From Lachnospiraceae bacterium (GTDB lineage Bacteria > Bacillota > Clostridia > Lachnospirales > Lachnospiraceae), in NCBI GenBank assembly GCA_017621815.1, contig JAGASK010000043.1, positions 124,001-188,000 of the forward strand: DNA of 64,000 bases. The letters are read 5' to 3'. Both the position numbers and the translations under genes were made by a program. Each line of letters starts with the position of its first letter. Within the stretch, counting starts at the first letter, position 1. The notes beneath the pieces were generated by a model. The model ran no database searches. It had not been told where the DNA came from and saw only the letters and a list, made by a program, of their open reading frames with translations. Shown here one piece after another: positions 33,094 through 42,673 of the stretch.

Positions 33094-36000
33094 GTGTATA
33101 GAGCAGTCGAACGGATTTTGGCGGGAGAATTTAATAAGGATGCCTATTCGCTGGATTTTTCCAGTCCGAGAATAGAATTTACCGTACATGGCGGTGAAAT
33201 ATATGAGGGCTCTTTTTTTGTTATCGGACCGGAGAATGTTGCCGTTGAAGGAAAGGTAACTTCTACCAGGCTTCGTATGAAATGCCTGACAGAAAGTTTT
33301 TCCGGCACGAAGGAAGAAATTGCATATCAGTTTGATGCGTCCGATATGGAAGAAGGAGAGAGCGTTAAGGGTGAATTCTGTATTATTTCCAATCATGGGG
33401 AGTACAGTATCCCCTATGAAGTAACGGCGGCAGAGCCTGATATAGAGTCAAGTCTCGGAAGTATAAAGAATTTATTCCATTTCACCAATCTTGCAAAAAC
33501 CAGTTTTGATGAAGCAGTTAACCTGTTTTATTCCGGTGAATTTGAACGGATTTTTAAAGGTGTGGACAGGCAGTACTATTCCTTATACAGGGGGCTGTCA
33601 AGGGGAGAGGTATGCCAGCAGAACGTAGAGGAATTTCTGCTTGAAATAAAGAAAAAGCAGAAGGTTGAATTCCTGATTGAAGAAGATGAAATACGTATTG
33701 ATAATATCAGGGAAAATGCAGAATATAAGATAGTTATTAACCGCAATGGCTGGGGATACTCGGAACTTAAGGCAGAAGCTGAAGGCGATTTCCTTGTTTT
33801 GGAAAAGTCTGTTATCAGGGATGAAGATTTTCTTGGCAACTGTTACAGGCTTCCTTTTTACATTGCAAAGGAAAGGCTTCACGGCGGGAAGAATTTCGGA
33901 GTGATAAAGCTTTATAATGCGTATACTTCACTGAAAGTAACGGTACTGGTTCATGTTCCCGACGTAAGGAGCAGAATACCGGGAAAACGTATGCGGAAAA
34001 ATCATATGATTGTTGAAATGATGCAGTATTATGAAGCTTTTCGTACCAAAAAAATCAGTGTGTCTTCCTGGATGCAGGAGACGGAAAAAATTCTGGAACA
34101 GCTGATGGAAGCGGATGACAGGGATATTTCCGTAAAGCTCTTCCGGGTGCAGCTTTTGATTACTCAGGAAAGGTATAATGAAGCGCAGTGGCTGCTTGAC
34201 CAGGTACAGCAGCAGATGGAAGGTCATTTTGATGCTTCTTTGTATTGTTATTATCTGTATCTTTCCACCCTGATAAACAGGGATGAAGCATATATTGATG
34301 AAGTGGCAGGACAGGTGGAACGGATTTTTACCCAAAATGCCGATAACTGGCGGATTGCCTGGCTGCTTTTATATTTATCTGAGGATTACAGCAGAAGCCC
34401 GTCAAGAAAATGGATGGTTTTGGAGGAGCAATACAGGCTTGGCTGCTTTAGCCCGGTATTATATATAGAAGCGTGGAATCTGATAACGTCCAATATTACC
34501 CTGCTGACAAAGCTGGAAGGTTTTGAACTGCAGGTCCTTACTTATGCGGCAAAAAAGGAACTGCTGCATAAAAATATCGTGGATCAGATAGTTTATCTGG
34601 CTTTAAAACAGAAAAATTATTCGGACAGAGTATATTATCTTTTGAAAAAATGTTATGAGATTCTGCCTTCTGATGAAGTGCTCCGTGCAATCTGTACTCT
34701 GCTGATTAAAGGAAATAAAACGGAGAGGGAACATTTTAACTGGTATGCCCTTGGAATAGAAAGTGAACTGCGGATTACAAGATTATATGAATATTATATG
34801 ATGTCCTGCGAATTGTCGGAAAAGACGGAAATTCCCAGGATGGTGCTGATGTATTTTGCCTTTGACAGCAATCTTGACAGCCTTCATAACGCATTTTTGT
34901 ATGCTTATGTCCACAAAAAGAAAGAGAATTATCCTGAATTATATGAAAGCTACAGGGAGCAGATAGAAAGATTTACTGTTTTTCAGATATTGAAGGGCAG
35001 GAATAATAAATGGCTTTCTTACCTGTACCGTAATGTTGTTACCCCTGTGATGATTACGGAGGAAACGGCAAAGGGACTTGCCACTGTTTTATTTATTCAC
35101 AGACTGCTGATTAAAAGGGGAGATATCTGCAAAGTTATTGTTGTGTATGAAAAAGAGCGGGAGGAAAAATCCTTTTCCGTAAGCAGCAGGGAGGTTTATA
35201 TTCCCATTTACGGGAGCGACTGCAGAATTTTTCTGGAGGATATTAAAGGATGCAGATATTGCCGTGAAGAGGAATATGAGCTGGAAAGACTTATGGAACC
35301 GGACAGGCTCTCCCAGGCTGTAGTGCCTTATGTGACGGATGAGATTGATTTTGATATCTGGTTCTGTGAAAGAGGCAGGGCGGTTGCCGTAGTGAACGAT
35401 GATAATGTGGATGCCATGAAGAGGATTGCGGCTTCAAATGTTTTGATGGAAAGCCTGCAGAAGGAAATCAGGATGAGCCTGATTCATTTCTTCTATGATA
35501 ATGACAGAATGCAGGAGCTTGACCGTTTTCTGGAAGAACTTACCCCGGAGCAGATTGCAAACGGTAATTATGCTGAAATCATCAGATTTATGGTTATCCG
35601 CAGCATGTACGAAAAGGCTTATGAATGGGTGCGCCTCAAGGGCGGAGAGGGAATAGAAGCCAAAATCATCGTGCGTTTGTGCAGCCGGCTGATTACGCTG
35701 GAAATCGCTGAGCCTGATGAGATTATGACAGCTTTGGTGCATATGGCTTTTCAGGCAGGAAAGTATGATGAACATCTGCTGAAATATCTCACAAATTACT
35801 ATGAGGGCACTGTGAAAAGTATGCGGGATATCTGGAAGGCAGCCAGGGCTTTCGGCGTGGAAACTTATGATATTTGTGAGCGGATTCTGGTTCAAATGCT
35901 TTACAGCGGCGCTTATATCGGTGAGAAAATCGAAGTTTTCCGTGATTATATTTCAGGGGGAGCCAAGACCGATGTGGAGGAAGCTTTCCTTGCCCAGAGC

Positions 36001-36651
36001 AGCTATGAGTATTTTGTGTGTGAAAAGGTAACGGATGATTTTGTCATACAGGACATGCAGCGGGCAATAGAACGGCAGGAAGAACTGCCGCTTGTGTGCA
36101 AGCTGGCTTATACAAAGTATTTCTCTGAAAATAAAAGGCAGATTGATGAAAAAATTTCACGCTGCCTGATAAGCTTCTTAAGGGAGCTGCTTGCTGAAAA
36201 CCTGTATTTTCCTTATTTTAAAGAGTATGCGGAAAATATAGCTTTTATGCGGCAGTTTGCGGATAAAACCATGATACAATACAAGGCGGAAGAAGGAAAT
36301 AAGGCAGTTATCCACTATCTTATGGAAAAGGAAAGCGGAAATGAAGAGGAATATATCAGGGAAGAGATGAAGGAAATGTTCTGCGGCATCTGTGTGAAGC
36401 AGTTTATTCTCTTTTTCGGTGAAAAAATGCAGTATTATATTACGGAAAGCGGAGCTGACAAAGAGCATCTGACTCAAAGCGGCACTTGCAGCCGTTCCGA
36501 TACGGACAGGGAGAAAAGGGAAAGCAAATATAATCTGATTAATGATATTGTTATCGGCAGGATGCTGAATGATGATGACACTATGGACAAGCTTCTGTAT
36601 GAATATTATGAACGGGAGTATGTAGTGAATGAATTGTTCCGTATCATTTGA
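33094..36651 (+). CDS. Very large DUF5717-type protein, function unknown (1185 residues)
   Basis: No catalytic motif is visible. Residues 1-115 and about 185-295 look like two beta-sandwich domains (alternating short beta strands, VAVEGKVTSTRLRMKC; EYKIVINRNGWGYSELKAEA), and the rest is alpha-helical with repeat-like helix pairs (ERYNEAQWLLDQVQQQMEG; LAEQ-type segments), suggesting a long solenoid scaffold. There is no signal peptide or transmembrane helix, so it is cytosolic. It resembles the DUF5717 proteins of Lachnospiraceae. GTG 33094 follows GGAGG at 33080-33084 with 9 bases spacing. It leads a four-gene operon with an Hsp70-like ATPase, a TPR protein and a membrane coiled coil, which suggests a common complex. 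Confidence 0.75.
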   Translation: MYRAVERILAGEFNKDAYSLDFSSPRIEFTVHGGEIYEGSFFVIGPENVAVEGKVTSTRLRMKCLTESFSGTKEEIAYQFDASDMEEGESVKGEFCIISNHGEYSIPYEVTAAEPDIESSLGSIKNLFHFTNLAKTSFDEAVNLFYSGEFERIFKGVDRQYYSLYRGLSRGEVCQQNVEEFLLEIKKKQKVEFLIEEDEIRIDNIRENAEYKIVINRNGWGYSELKAEAEGDFLVLEKSVIRDEDFLGNCYRLPFYIAKERLHGGKNFGVIKLYNAYTSLKVTVLVHVPDVRSRIPGKRMRKNHMIVEMMQYYEAFRTKKISVSSWMQETEKILEQLMEADDRDISVKLFRVQLLITQERYNEAQWLLDQVQQQMEGHFDASLYCYYLYLSTLINRDEAYIDEVAGQVERIFTQNADNWRIAWLLLYLSEDYSRSPSRKWMVLEEQYRLGCFSPVLYIEAWNLITSNITLLTKLEGFELQVLTYAAKKELLHKNIVDQIVYLALKQKNYSDRVYYLLKKCYEILPSDEVLRAICTLLIKGNKTEREHFNWYALGIESELRITRLYEYYMMSCELSEKTEIPRMVLMYFAFDSNLDSLHNAFLYAYVHKKKENYPELYESYREQIERFTVFQILKGRNNKWLSYLYRNVVTPVMITEETAKGLATVLFIHRLLIKRGDICKVIVVYEKEREEKSFSVSSREVYIPIYGSDCRIFLEDIKGCRYCREEEYELERLMEPDRLSQAVVPYVTDEIDFDIWFCERGRAVAVVNDDNVDAMKRIAASNVLMESLQKEIRMSLIHFFYDNDRMQELDRFLEELTPEQIANGNYAEIIRFMVIRSMYEKAYEWVRLKGGEGIEAKIIVRLCSRLITLEIAEPDEIMTALVHMAFQAGKYDEHLLKYLTNYYEGTVKSMRDIWKAARAFGVETYDICERILVQMLYSGAYIGEKIEVFRDYISGGAKTDVEEAFLAQSSYEYFVCEKVTDDFVIQDMQRAIERQEELPLVCKLAYTKYFSENKRQIDEKISRCLISFLRELLAENLYFPYFKEYAENIAFMRQFADKTMIQYKAEEGNKAVIHYLMEKESGNEEEYIREEMKEMFCGICVKQFILFFGEKMQYYITESGADKEHLTQSGTCSRSDTDREKRESKYNLINDIVIGRMLNDDDTMDKLLYEYYEREYVVNELFRII

Positions 36652-36704
36652 CGGTATATGCGGATAAATGCTGTGAATTACAGTATATAAGGAGCAGGCA
36701 AAAC

Positions 36705-38015
36705 ATGTTTACGGTTCAGAAGGAACAGGCGGGAAAAAAGAATACAGGAAGGACAGCGGTAGGTTATGATTTGGGAGAGATAGTGTCCCAAATCAGCTTC
36801 TGCAGTATAAACGGGGGAGAGGCAGAAACTGTTTCCAGTGTGGCAGGAACCGAGCAGTATAATATTCCCACGGTATTGTGTAAAAGGAGCGGCGTTAACC
36901 AATGGTTTTACGGAAAGGAAGCCCTGAAATATGCAAGGGAGGAAGAAGGGATTCTGGTAGAGAATCTGCTGACACTTGCGGAAAGGGGCGAGGATGTGCT
37001 GGTAGAAGGAGAAAGCTTTGACCCTGTTGCCCTTTTAACCTTATTTGTAAAAAGAAGTCTGTCTTTGCTTAGTATGCAGATTTCTTTGGAACAGGTGGAA
37101 GTTTACATGTTTACCGTAAATGATTTGAGCCCTAGAATGGTCGATATTTTAAATAAGGTGGCAGGTGGGCTTTCACTGAAGGCGGAGTACATTTTTTTTC
37201 AAAGCCATGTGGAGAGCTTTTACTATTATATACTGCATCAGCCGAAGGAACTTTGGAGAAATGATGTAATGATTTTTGATTACAGCAGCACTCTGAAAAG
37301 TCTCTGGCTGGAATGCAATAAGAAAACATCACCCCAGGTAGTCTTTATAAGCGGCAGGGAATACCCGGAGGTAAAGAGGGTTATCTGGGCAGGGGATGAG
37401 GAGGAAAAGAGCCGTCAGAAAAGCGGACTTGATGAAACCTTTTATCAGATAGCTTCAGCTGAACTGGAAGGAAGAAATGTTTCCACCATTTATCTTTTGG
37501 GTGACGGATTTAAGGAGAACTGGGCAGGAGAATCCTTAAGGCTCCTGTGCAGAAACAGGCGGGTATTCCAGGGAAATAATCTCTACAGCAAGGGAGCCTG
37601 CTATGGCGGGGTGGAAAGGCTTTTGCCAAGTGAGGAAGGCAGAAATCATGTATATCTCGGGAAGGATAAGCTGAAGGCAAATATAGGAATGAAGGTTTTA
37701 AGAAGAGGAGAGGATTCTTACTTTGCCATTCTGGATGCGGGAACTAACTGGTATGAAGCTTCTGCGGATTTTGAAGTAATACTTGAAAGCGGCAATACCG
37801 TGGATTTTATGATTACTCCTCTTACAGGTGAGAATGTGATAGATAAAAGAGTTGTTCTGGAAGGTCTTCCGGAGCGGCAAAGGAATACCAGCAGGCTGAA
37901 ATTTCATATTGAAATGTCAGCGGTAAATCAGGTAACGGCTACTATAGAGGACATGGGCTTTGGAGAGATATTTCCCTCAAGCGGCAAGGGATGGACGCAG
38001 ACCATTGTGGTATAG
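36705..38015 (+). CDS. Hsp70/actin-fold ATPase-like protein (DUF5716 type)
   Basis: The 436-residue product appears to be a divergent Hsp70: VGYDLGEIVSQISFCS resembles the phosphate-1 loop, MIFDYSSTLKSLWLEC the phosphate-2 loop, YLLGDGFKENWAGESL with YSKGACYGG the adenosine region, and the last 90 residues (ITPLTGENVIDKRVVLEGLP, then IEDMGFGEIFPSSG) resemble a beta substrate-binding domain. The C-terminal lid is absent. Catalytic residues of DnaK are not all recognisable, so ATPase activity is inferred. ATG 36705 is chosen, with AAGGAG (36689-36694) 10 bases upstream. Second gene of the operon. Confidence 0.72.
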   Translation: MFTVQKEQAGKKNTGRTAVGYDLGEIVSQISFCSINGGEAETVSSVAGTEQYNIPTVLCKRSGVNQWFYGKEALKYAREEEGILVENLLTLAERGEDVLVEGESFDPVALLTLFVKRSLSLLSMQISLEQVEVYMFTVNDLSPRMVDILNKVAGGLSLKAEYIFFQSHVESFYYYILHQPKELWRNDVMIFDYSSTLKSLWLECNKKTSPQVVFISGREYPEVKRVIWAGDEEEKSRQKSGLDETFYQIASAELEGRNVSTIYLLGDGFKENWAGESLRLLCRNRRVFQGNNLYSKGACYGGVERLLPSEEGRNHVYLGKDKLKANIGMKVLRRGEDSYFAILDAGTNWYEASADFEVILESGNTVDFMITPLTGENVIDKRVVLEGLPERQRNTSRLKFHIEMSAVNQVTATIEDMGFGEIFPSSGKGWTQTIVV

Positions 38016-38029
38016 GAAAGGGGAAGGCT

Positions 38030-38863
38030 GTGGGAAAAGTATTATTATGTACCGGCAAGTATGCAGAAACGCCATATCATTTTGAAGGAATTTGTGTTAA
38101 CGTGTATTGCGTTGAAGAGCTGTGCTACCTGCTTGCCAGCAATCCGTTCATGATAGATGCGGAAATTATGGATAAGGAACTGGCGCAGTGGCTTGATACG
38201 CAGTGCGGGCTTACGGAATTAAGCCACCAGCTGCTTACTTTATTTCGCAGGGGCAGCCAGCCCGGAACTTTTGTGAATACTATATTGGATTATGTAAGTT
38301 ACTGTACCCCGGAGGACAGGAAAAAAATAGATGAAGTTCTCCAGAACAATGTGGGGTTATCCCAATATGAAAGGCAGAAAAAACAGGGTGACTTTCTTAT
38401 TAAAAACGGACGGTTTCAGCTGGCGGTCGCAGAATATGAAAAACTCATTCTGCAGCTTCCGGAGACGGAAAGCATGCTGAGACCTTCTATTTACCACAAT
38501 ATGGGAGTGGCGCACAGCAAGCTGTTTCAATTTGAAAGCGCTGCCAGATATTTCAGAAAGGCTTATGAACTGTCGGAAAATGAGGAGTCGGGAATTCAGT
38601 ACCTTACGGCGGTAAGACAGCAGCTTGGCGAGGGAGAGTATATTTCCTTTATTGCAAATAACGGACAGTTTTATGAATTGTCGTTGAAAGTGGAAAAGCT
38701 CATAGAAGGTGCCAGGGGGCAGTTTGAGGCAGGCAGGGAAAACAGAATGCTTTCAGCACTTAAAATATATAAGGATGAAGGAAATACAGCTTCTTATTAT
38801 GAGGAAATTGATAAAATTATAGGTGAACTTAAGGATAAATACAGGGAAAGCGTAGCGCAGTAA
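38030..38863 (+). CDS. TPR-containing protein, function unknown
   Basis: The 277-residue protein has an N-terminal alpha/beta part (residues 1-110, starting GKVLLCTGKYAETPYHFEG) and TPR-like helices at about 120-215 (QGDFLIKNGRFQLAVAEYEK; IYHNMGVAHSKLFQFESAAR), then a helical tail. No signal peptide. GTG 38030 is chosen over an upstream ATG at 37991 inside the previous gene, because a GGGGAAGG site directly precedes it. It lies 14 bases after the Hsp70-like gene; TPR proteins often bind Hsp70 tails or other subunits. Confidence 0.72.
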   Translation: MGKVLLCTGKYAETPYHFEGICVNVYCVEELCYLLASNPFMIDAEIMDKELAQWLDTQCGLTELSHQLLTLFRRGSQPGTFVNTILDYVSYCTPEDRKKIDEVLQNNVGLSQYERQKKQGDFLIKNGRFQLAVAEYEKLILQLPETESMLRPSIYHNMGVAHSKLFQFESAARYFRKAYELSENEESGIQYLTAVRQQLGEGEYISFIANNGQFYELSLKVEKLIEGARGQFEAGRENRMLSALKIYKDEGNTASYYEEIDKIIGELKDKYRESVAQ

Positions 38864-38905
38864 GCGGGAAAATACGGGTATAACTGCTTTGAGGGAAAGA
38901 GGAGT

Positions 38906-40090
38906 ATGGGCTTATTAAATAAAATTCTGAAGTGGAAAAGGAATACGGAAGACCCTATTTATGAAATTGAAGACTGGAATGAGATTGTTTATGACAGAGA
39001 TGATTTGGAGATAAAGGATAAAGAACAGCGAGGTGAGTATGTAAAAGGCTGTCTTGAGCAGATTGCCGAGGCCTCAAAGGAGCTTGAAAATCTTCAATTT
39101 GAATATAATATGGTAACTTCATATTTAAAGGATATGGAGGAAATAGAAGCCCTTCCCGAGGAAGAAAAGGAAATTCTACAATCCTGTGCGAAAAGAATTG
39201 ACGAGCTGGAGGTACAGCAGTCAGGCTATCTGAAACGTGAAAACAGGATGAATGATATGAAATTCCACCAGATGGAGCGTATGGAATCGGAGCTGCAGGA
39301 AGGGTACGAAAAGCTTACGGAGGCGGAGGAATATCAGGAGCTTATCAAAAGGGATTTGAGAAAACTGGACGGTGAGAAGCATGCGTATCTCTACCGTAAA
39401 AATGATTTGAAGCATTTAATAGAGGATACCCGTTCCATGGCGATTGTCTGTACCACTGCAGTGGTTATCTGCATTCTGATTCTGCTCTTTCTGCAGTTCG
39501 GGCTTGAAATGAATGCGCGAATCGGATATTTTGCTGCCGCAGCCCTTGGAGCCGCAGCCATCACTTTTATTTTTGTAAAGCATAACAATGCGGTAAGTGA
39601 GCTTGGGACTGTGGAGGCAGGAATCGGAAAGATTATCCGCCTGCAGAATACAGTAAAAATCCGGTATGTGAACAATACCCATCTTTTGGATTATCTGTAT
39701 TTGAAATATAATGTGGCAAGTGCGGACGAACTTGGAAGGAGCTGGCAGCAGTATCAGGAGGAAAAAGAAGAGAGGAGAAAATACCTTCAGGCGGAAAAAT
39801 CCCTGGATGAATGCCAGAAGGAACTGCTCCATGAACTGAGAAGATATCAGGTGCAGGATCCTATGATATGGCTGCATCAGACAGCGGCGCTGCTGGATAA
39901 AAAGGAAATGGTGGAAATACGGCACAATCTGATTATCAGGAGGCAGTCTTTAAGAAGAAGAATGGATTATAATAAGGAAGTGATCGCGGGCAAAGCCCAG
40001 GCGGAAATCAAGGATCTGGTGGAAAAGTATCCTGAGTACGCGAAAGAGATTCTGGGCATTGTGGGAGAGTATGAAAAGGATTTTTCTTGA
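38906..40090 (+). CDS. Membrane protein with long coiled coils, function unknown
   Basis: The 394-residue protein is charged and coiled-coil at residues about 40-170 and 270-390, with two adjacent transmembrane helices at about 180-225 (AIVCTTAVVICILILLFLQ and IGYFAAAALGAAAITFIFV), so both coiled coils face the same side, probably the cytosol. No enzyme motif is seen. It ends the four-gene operon; it could anchor the cytosolic DUF5717/Hsp70-like/TPR partners to the membrane. That is inference from position and topology. Confidence 0.72.
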   Translation: MGLLNKILKWKRNTEDPIYEIEDWNEIVYDRDDLEIKDKEQRGEYVKGCLEQIAEASKELENLQFEYNMVTSYLKDMEEIEALPEEEKEILQSCAKRIDELEVQQSGYLKRENRMNDMKFHQMERMESELQEGYEKLTEAEEYQELIKRDLRKLDGEKHAYLYRKNDLKHLIEDTRSMAIVCTTAVVICILILLFLQFGLEMNARIGYFAAAALGAAAITFIFVKHNNAVSELGTVEAGIGKIIRLQNTVKIRYVNNTHLLDYLYLKYNVASADELGRSWQQYQEEKEERRKYLQAEKSLDECQKELLHELRRYQVQDPMIWLHQTAALLDKKEMVEIRHNLIIRRQSLRRRMDYNKEVIAGKAQAEIKDLVEKYPEYAKEILGIVGEYEKDFS

Positions 40091-40203
40091 CGAATCTTAT
40101 CTGTCATGATAGCATGATAAGCGTATGGAAAACACTTTAGTGTGATAATATGACACAGTGCCTGCGTCTGAAAAACGGACCGGGCAGGAATGGAGGATTT
40201 GTT

Positions 40204-41013
40204 ATGAAAAAATTTTTTGCACTGGCGGTATCTGCTGTCATGGTAATGGGGCTGCTTGCAGGCTGCGGCGCCAGGGAAACAGCCGGAAACGCAGAAAGCA
40301 CTGAAAACGGTGAAAAAACCACATTTACAGTAGGTTTTGATGCGGAATTTCCCCCTTACGGCTATATGGATGAAAACGGTGAGTACACCGGATTTGATTT
40401 GGAACTGGCACAGGAGGTTTGTGACCGCAACGGCTGGGAGCTGGTAAAACAGCCTATTGACTGGGATTCCAAGGATATGGAGCTGTCTTCCGGCGCTATT
40501 GACTGTATCTGGAACGGATTTACCATGAACGGACGTGAAGATGCTTATACATGGAGCGTTCCTTATGTTGATAACAGCCAGGTATTTGTTGTGGCTGCGG
40601 ATGCGGGAATTACACAGCAGGCAGACCTTGCAGGTAAAAAAGTCGGAGTTCAGAAGGATTCTTCCGCATTGGCAGCTTTAGAGGGAGATGCGGCAGACCT
40701 TGCGGCAACCTTTGCTGAATTAACACAGTATTCCGATTACAATACGGCATTTATGGATTTGGAGCAGGGAGCAATTGATGCCCTGGCTATTGATATCGGC
40801 GTAGCTGATTATCAGATTGCGTCCAGAGGTGACGGATTCGTTAAACTGGATGAAAAGCTTGCAACCGAGCAGTACGGCATCGGCTTTTTACTTGGCAATG
40901 ATGAACTGAAGAATCAGGTGGAAGCTACTTTGCTTGAAATGGCTGAAGATGGAAAATTCACGGAAATTGCTGAAAAATATGGTTTAACAGACAGTGTGTG
41001 TCTTGGAAAATAG
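40204..41013 (+). CDS. Polar amino acid ABC transporter, substrate-binding lipoprotein
   Basis: The 269-residue protein has a lipoprotein signal (MVMGLLAGCGARE) and a bacterial extracellular solute-binding fold of family 3: VGFDAEFPPYGYMDENGEYT, GFDLELAQEV, AIDCIWNGFTM, DLAGKKVGVQ. It catches an amino acid outside the membrane and delivers it to the permease encoded next. ATG 40204 is chosen because GGAGG (40192-40196) is 7 bases upstream. The gap before it (40091-40203) holds a small dyad, ACACTTTAGTGT (40132-40143), and no clear promoter. Confidence 0.9.
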   Translation: MKKFFALAVSAVMVMGLLAGCGARETAGNAESTENGEKTTFTVGFDAEFPPYGYMDENGEYTGFDLELAQEVCDRNGWELVKQPIDWDSKDMELSSGAIDCIWNGFTMNGREDAYTWSVPYVDNSQVFVVAADAGITQQADLAGKKVGVQKDSSALAALEGDAADLAATFAELTQYSDYNTAFMDLEQGAIDALAIDIGVADYQIASRGDGFVKLDEKLATEQYGIGFLLGNDELKNQVEATLLEMAEDGKFTEIAEKYGLTDSVCLGK

Positions 41014-41031
41014 AAAAAGGATAAATGCAAT

Positions 41032-41054
41032 GAGGCAGAAGGTAATTCTGCCTC
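41032..41054 (+). terminator. Hairpin between binding-protein and permease genes
   Basis: GAGGCAGAA (41032-41040), GGTAA, TTCTGCCTC (41046-41054), perfect 9-bp stem without a T-run. Such hairpins often lower expression of the permease and ATPase relative to the binding protein by protecting the upstream mRNA. Confidence 0.55.
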
Positions 41055-41100
41055 TGCGTTTGTATAGCTGGAAAGGAAATTAAACAGAAGGGAAATTGAA

Positions 41101-41748
41101 ATGAGTACAACGGTAATGCTGGCGCAGCTCTTAAAAGGAATGGTAGTAACGGCAGAAATCTTTTTTCTGACGCTTATTTTTTCATTGCCTTTAGGGCTGT
41201 TTATTTCATTTGGACGTATGTCTAAAAATTCTATTGTAAAAGGAATCAGTAAAATATACATATCCATTATGAGGGGAACGCCTTTGATGCTGCAGCTTAT
41301 TGTGGTATATTTTGCCCCCTTTTATGTGTTCGGACTGAAAATCAGCAATTATCGTTTTCCGGCAATTATCATAGCTTTTGCCCTTAACTATGCGGCATAT
41401 TTCGCAGAAATTTACCGCGCGGGCATTGAGTCCATACCGGTGGGCCAGTATGAAGCCGCCAGGGTTCTGGGATATAACAAAGTACAGACCTTCTGCAGAA
41501 TCATACTTCCCCAGGTGATTAAAAGAATTCTGCCTCCTGTCACCAACGAAACCATTACGCTGGTAAAGGATACTTCTCTGGCTTTTGTCCTGGCACATGC
41601 GGAAATGTTTACCATGGCAAAGCAGATAGCGGCAAAGGAAACAAGCATAGTCCCTCTTATGGTGGCGGGTGTGTTTTATTATCTGTTTAACCTGATTGTG
41701 GCATGGGGAATGGAACGGCTGGAAAAAGCCATGAATTATTACAGGTAG
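41101..41748 (+). CDS. Polar amino acid ABC transporter, permease
   Basis: The 215-residue protein has about five transmembrane helices and the EAA-type loop that contacts the ATPase (QYEAARVLGYNKVQTFCRII), typical of HisM/GlnP permeases; MRGTPLMLQLIVVYF is also a family mark. It forms the membrane channel with itself or the ATPase dimer. The stop overlaps the ribosome site of the ATPase gene. Confidence 0.93.
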   Translation: MSTTVMLAQLLKGMVVTAEIFFLTLIFSLPLGLFISFGRMSKNSIVKGISKIYISIMRGTPLMLQLIVVYFAPFYVFGLKISNYRFPAIIIAFALNYAAYFAEIYRAGIESIPVGQYEAARVLGYNKVQTFCRIILPQVIKRILPPVTNETITLVKDTSLAFVLAHAEMFTMAKQIAAKETSIVPLMVAGVFYYLFNLIVAWGMERLEKAMNYYR

Positions 41749-41759
41749 GAGGAATGGGT

Positions 41760-42530
41760 ATGGCGCAAAACAGTAAAGTACTGCTTCAAATAAATCATAT
41801 GCGCAAATGTTTTGATGATGTGGAGGTCATTAAGGATATTTCCCTGTCGGTAAGGGAGGGCGAAGTGGTTTCTGTCATCGGACCTTCCGGTTCGGGAAAA
41901 TCCACTCTTCTGCGCTGTGCAACCATGCTGGAAACCATGGATGCCGGAGAACTTATTTATCTGGATGAAAATGCTGCATGGGAAGAGAACGGAAAATGCG
42001 TCTATGCATCCAAAGCAAAATTAAGGGAAATACATAAAAATTTCGGGCTGGTATTTCAGAATTTCAATTTGTTTCCTCATTACAGCGTTATGAAAAATAT
42101 CATTGATGCTCCTGTAATTGTGGAAGGCATATCCAAAAAGGAAGCAAAGGAAAGAGCGGAAAAGCTTCTTGCCCAGCTTGGACTTTCTGATAAAGCGGAT
42201 GCCTATCCTTATCAGCTTTCAGGAGGTCAGCAGCAAAGGGTTTCCATTGCAAGGGCACTTGCCCTTCAGCCTAAAATTTTGTTCTTTGATGAACCCACAT
42301 CAGCCCTTGACCCTGAACTTACGGGTGAAGTCCTTAAGGTAATCAGGGAGCTTGCCAAAGAGCATATGACCATGATTATCGTTACCCATGAAATGCAGTT
42401 TGCAAGGGAGCTTTCCGACAGGATTATTTTTATGGAGCAGGGAGTTATTCAGGCCGAAGGAACTCCTGATGAAATATTTAGCTCCTCTAATCAAAGAGTT
42501 AGGGAATTTATCGGAAAATTTCAGTCATAA
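41760..42530 (+). CDS. Polar amino acid ABC transporter, ATP-binding protein
   Basis: The 256-residue ATPase has Walker A GPSGSGKST, Q-loop VFQNFNLFPH, signature LSGGQQQRV and Walker B ILFFDEPTSALDPE, matching the GlnQ/HisP class. It powers uptake of the amino acid bound by the upstream lipoprotein. ATG 41760 is chosen: AGGAGG (41747-41752) is 7 bases upstream, whereas ATG 41754 is only one base from it. Confidence 0.94.
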   Translation: MAQNSKVLLQINHMRKCFDDVEVIKDISLSVREGEVVSVIGPSGSGKSTLLRCATMLETMDAGELIYLDENAAWEENGKCVYASKAKLREIHKNFGLVFQNFNLFPHYSVMKNIIDAPVIVEGISKKEAKERAEKLLAQLGLSDKADAYPYQLSGGQQQRVSIARALALQPKILFFDEPTSALDPELTGEVLKVIRELAKEHMTMIIVTHEMQFARELSDRIIFMEQGVIQAEGTPDEIFSSSNQRVREFIGKFQS

Positions 42531-42582
42531 TTTTATTTTTTTCGGCACAATGGAGAAAATTTTTATGAGCGCATTTGTTTCG

Positions 42583-42611
42583 TTGATTTATGCCAGAAGG
42601 TGGTATATACT
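42583..42611 (+). promoter_or_regulatory. Promoter of the purine operon
   Basis: TTGATT (42583-42588), 17 bp, TATACT (42606-42611), 63 bp ahead of purC. No purine riboswitch is apparent in the short leader. Confidence 0.6.
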
Positions 42612-42673
42612 CCAAAGTGTACCTGTTTTATGATTTATATATGATAAAATGAAAGAAAGGTAAGGAAAAAACA

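Noticed and set aside
33094-40090. Anti-phage or toxin system
   Set aside because: No nuclease, NTP-depleting or membrane-pore effector and no phage or mobile-element context is visible.
40087-40149. Promoter for the amino acid ABC operon at TTGACG (40087-40092)
   Set aside because: No -10 at a suitable distance; the GATAAT at 40144 lacks a -35. A promoter must exist but I cannot place it.
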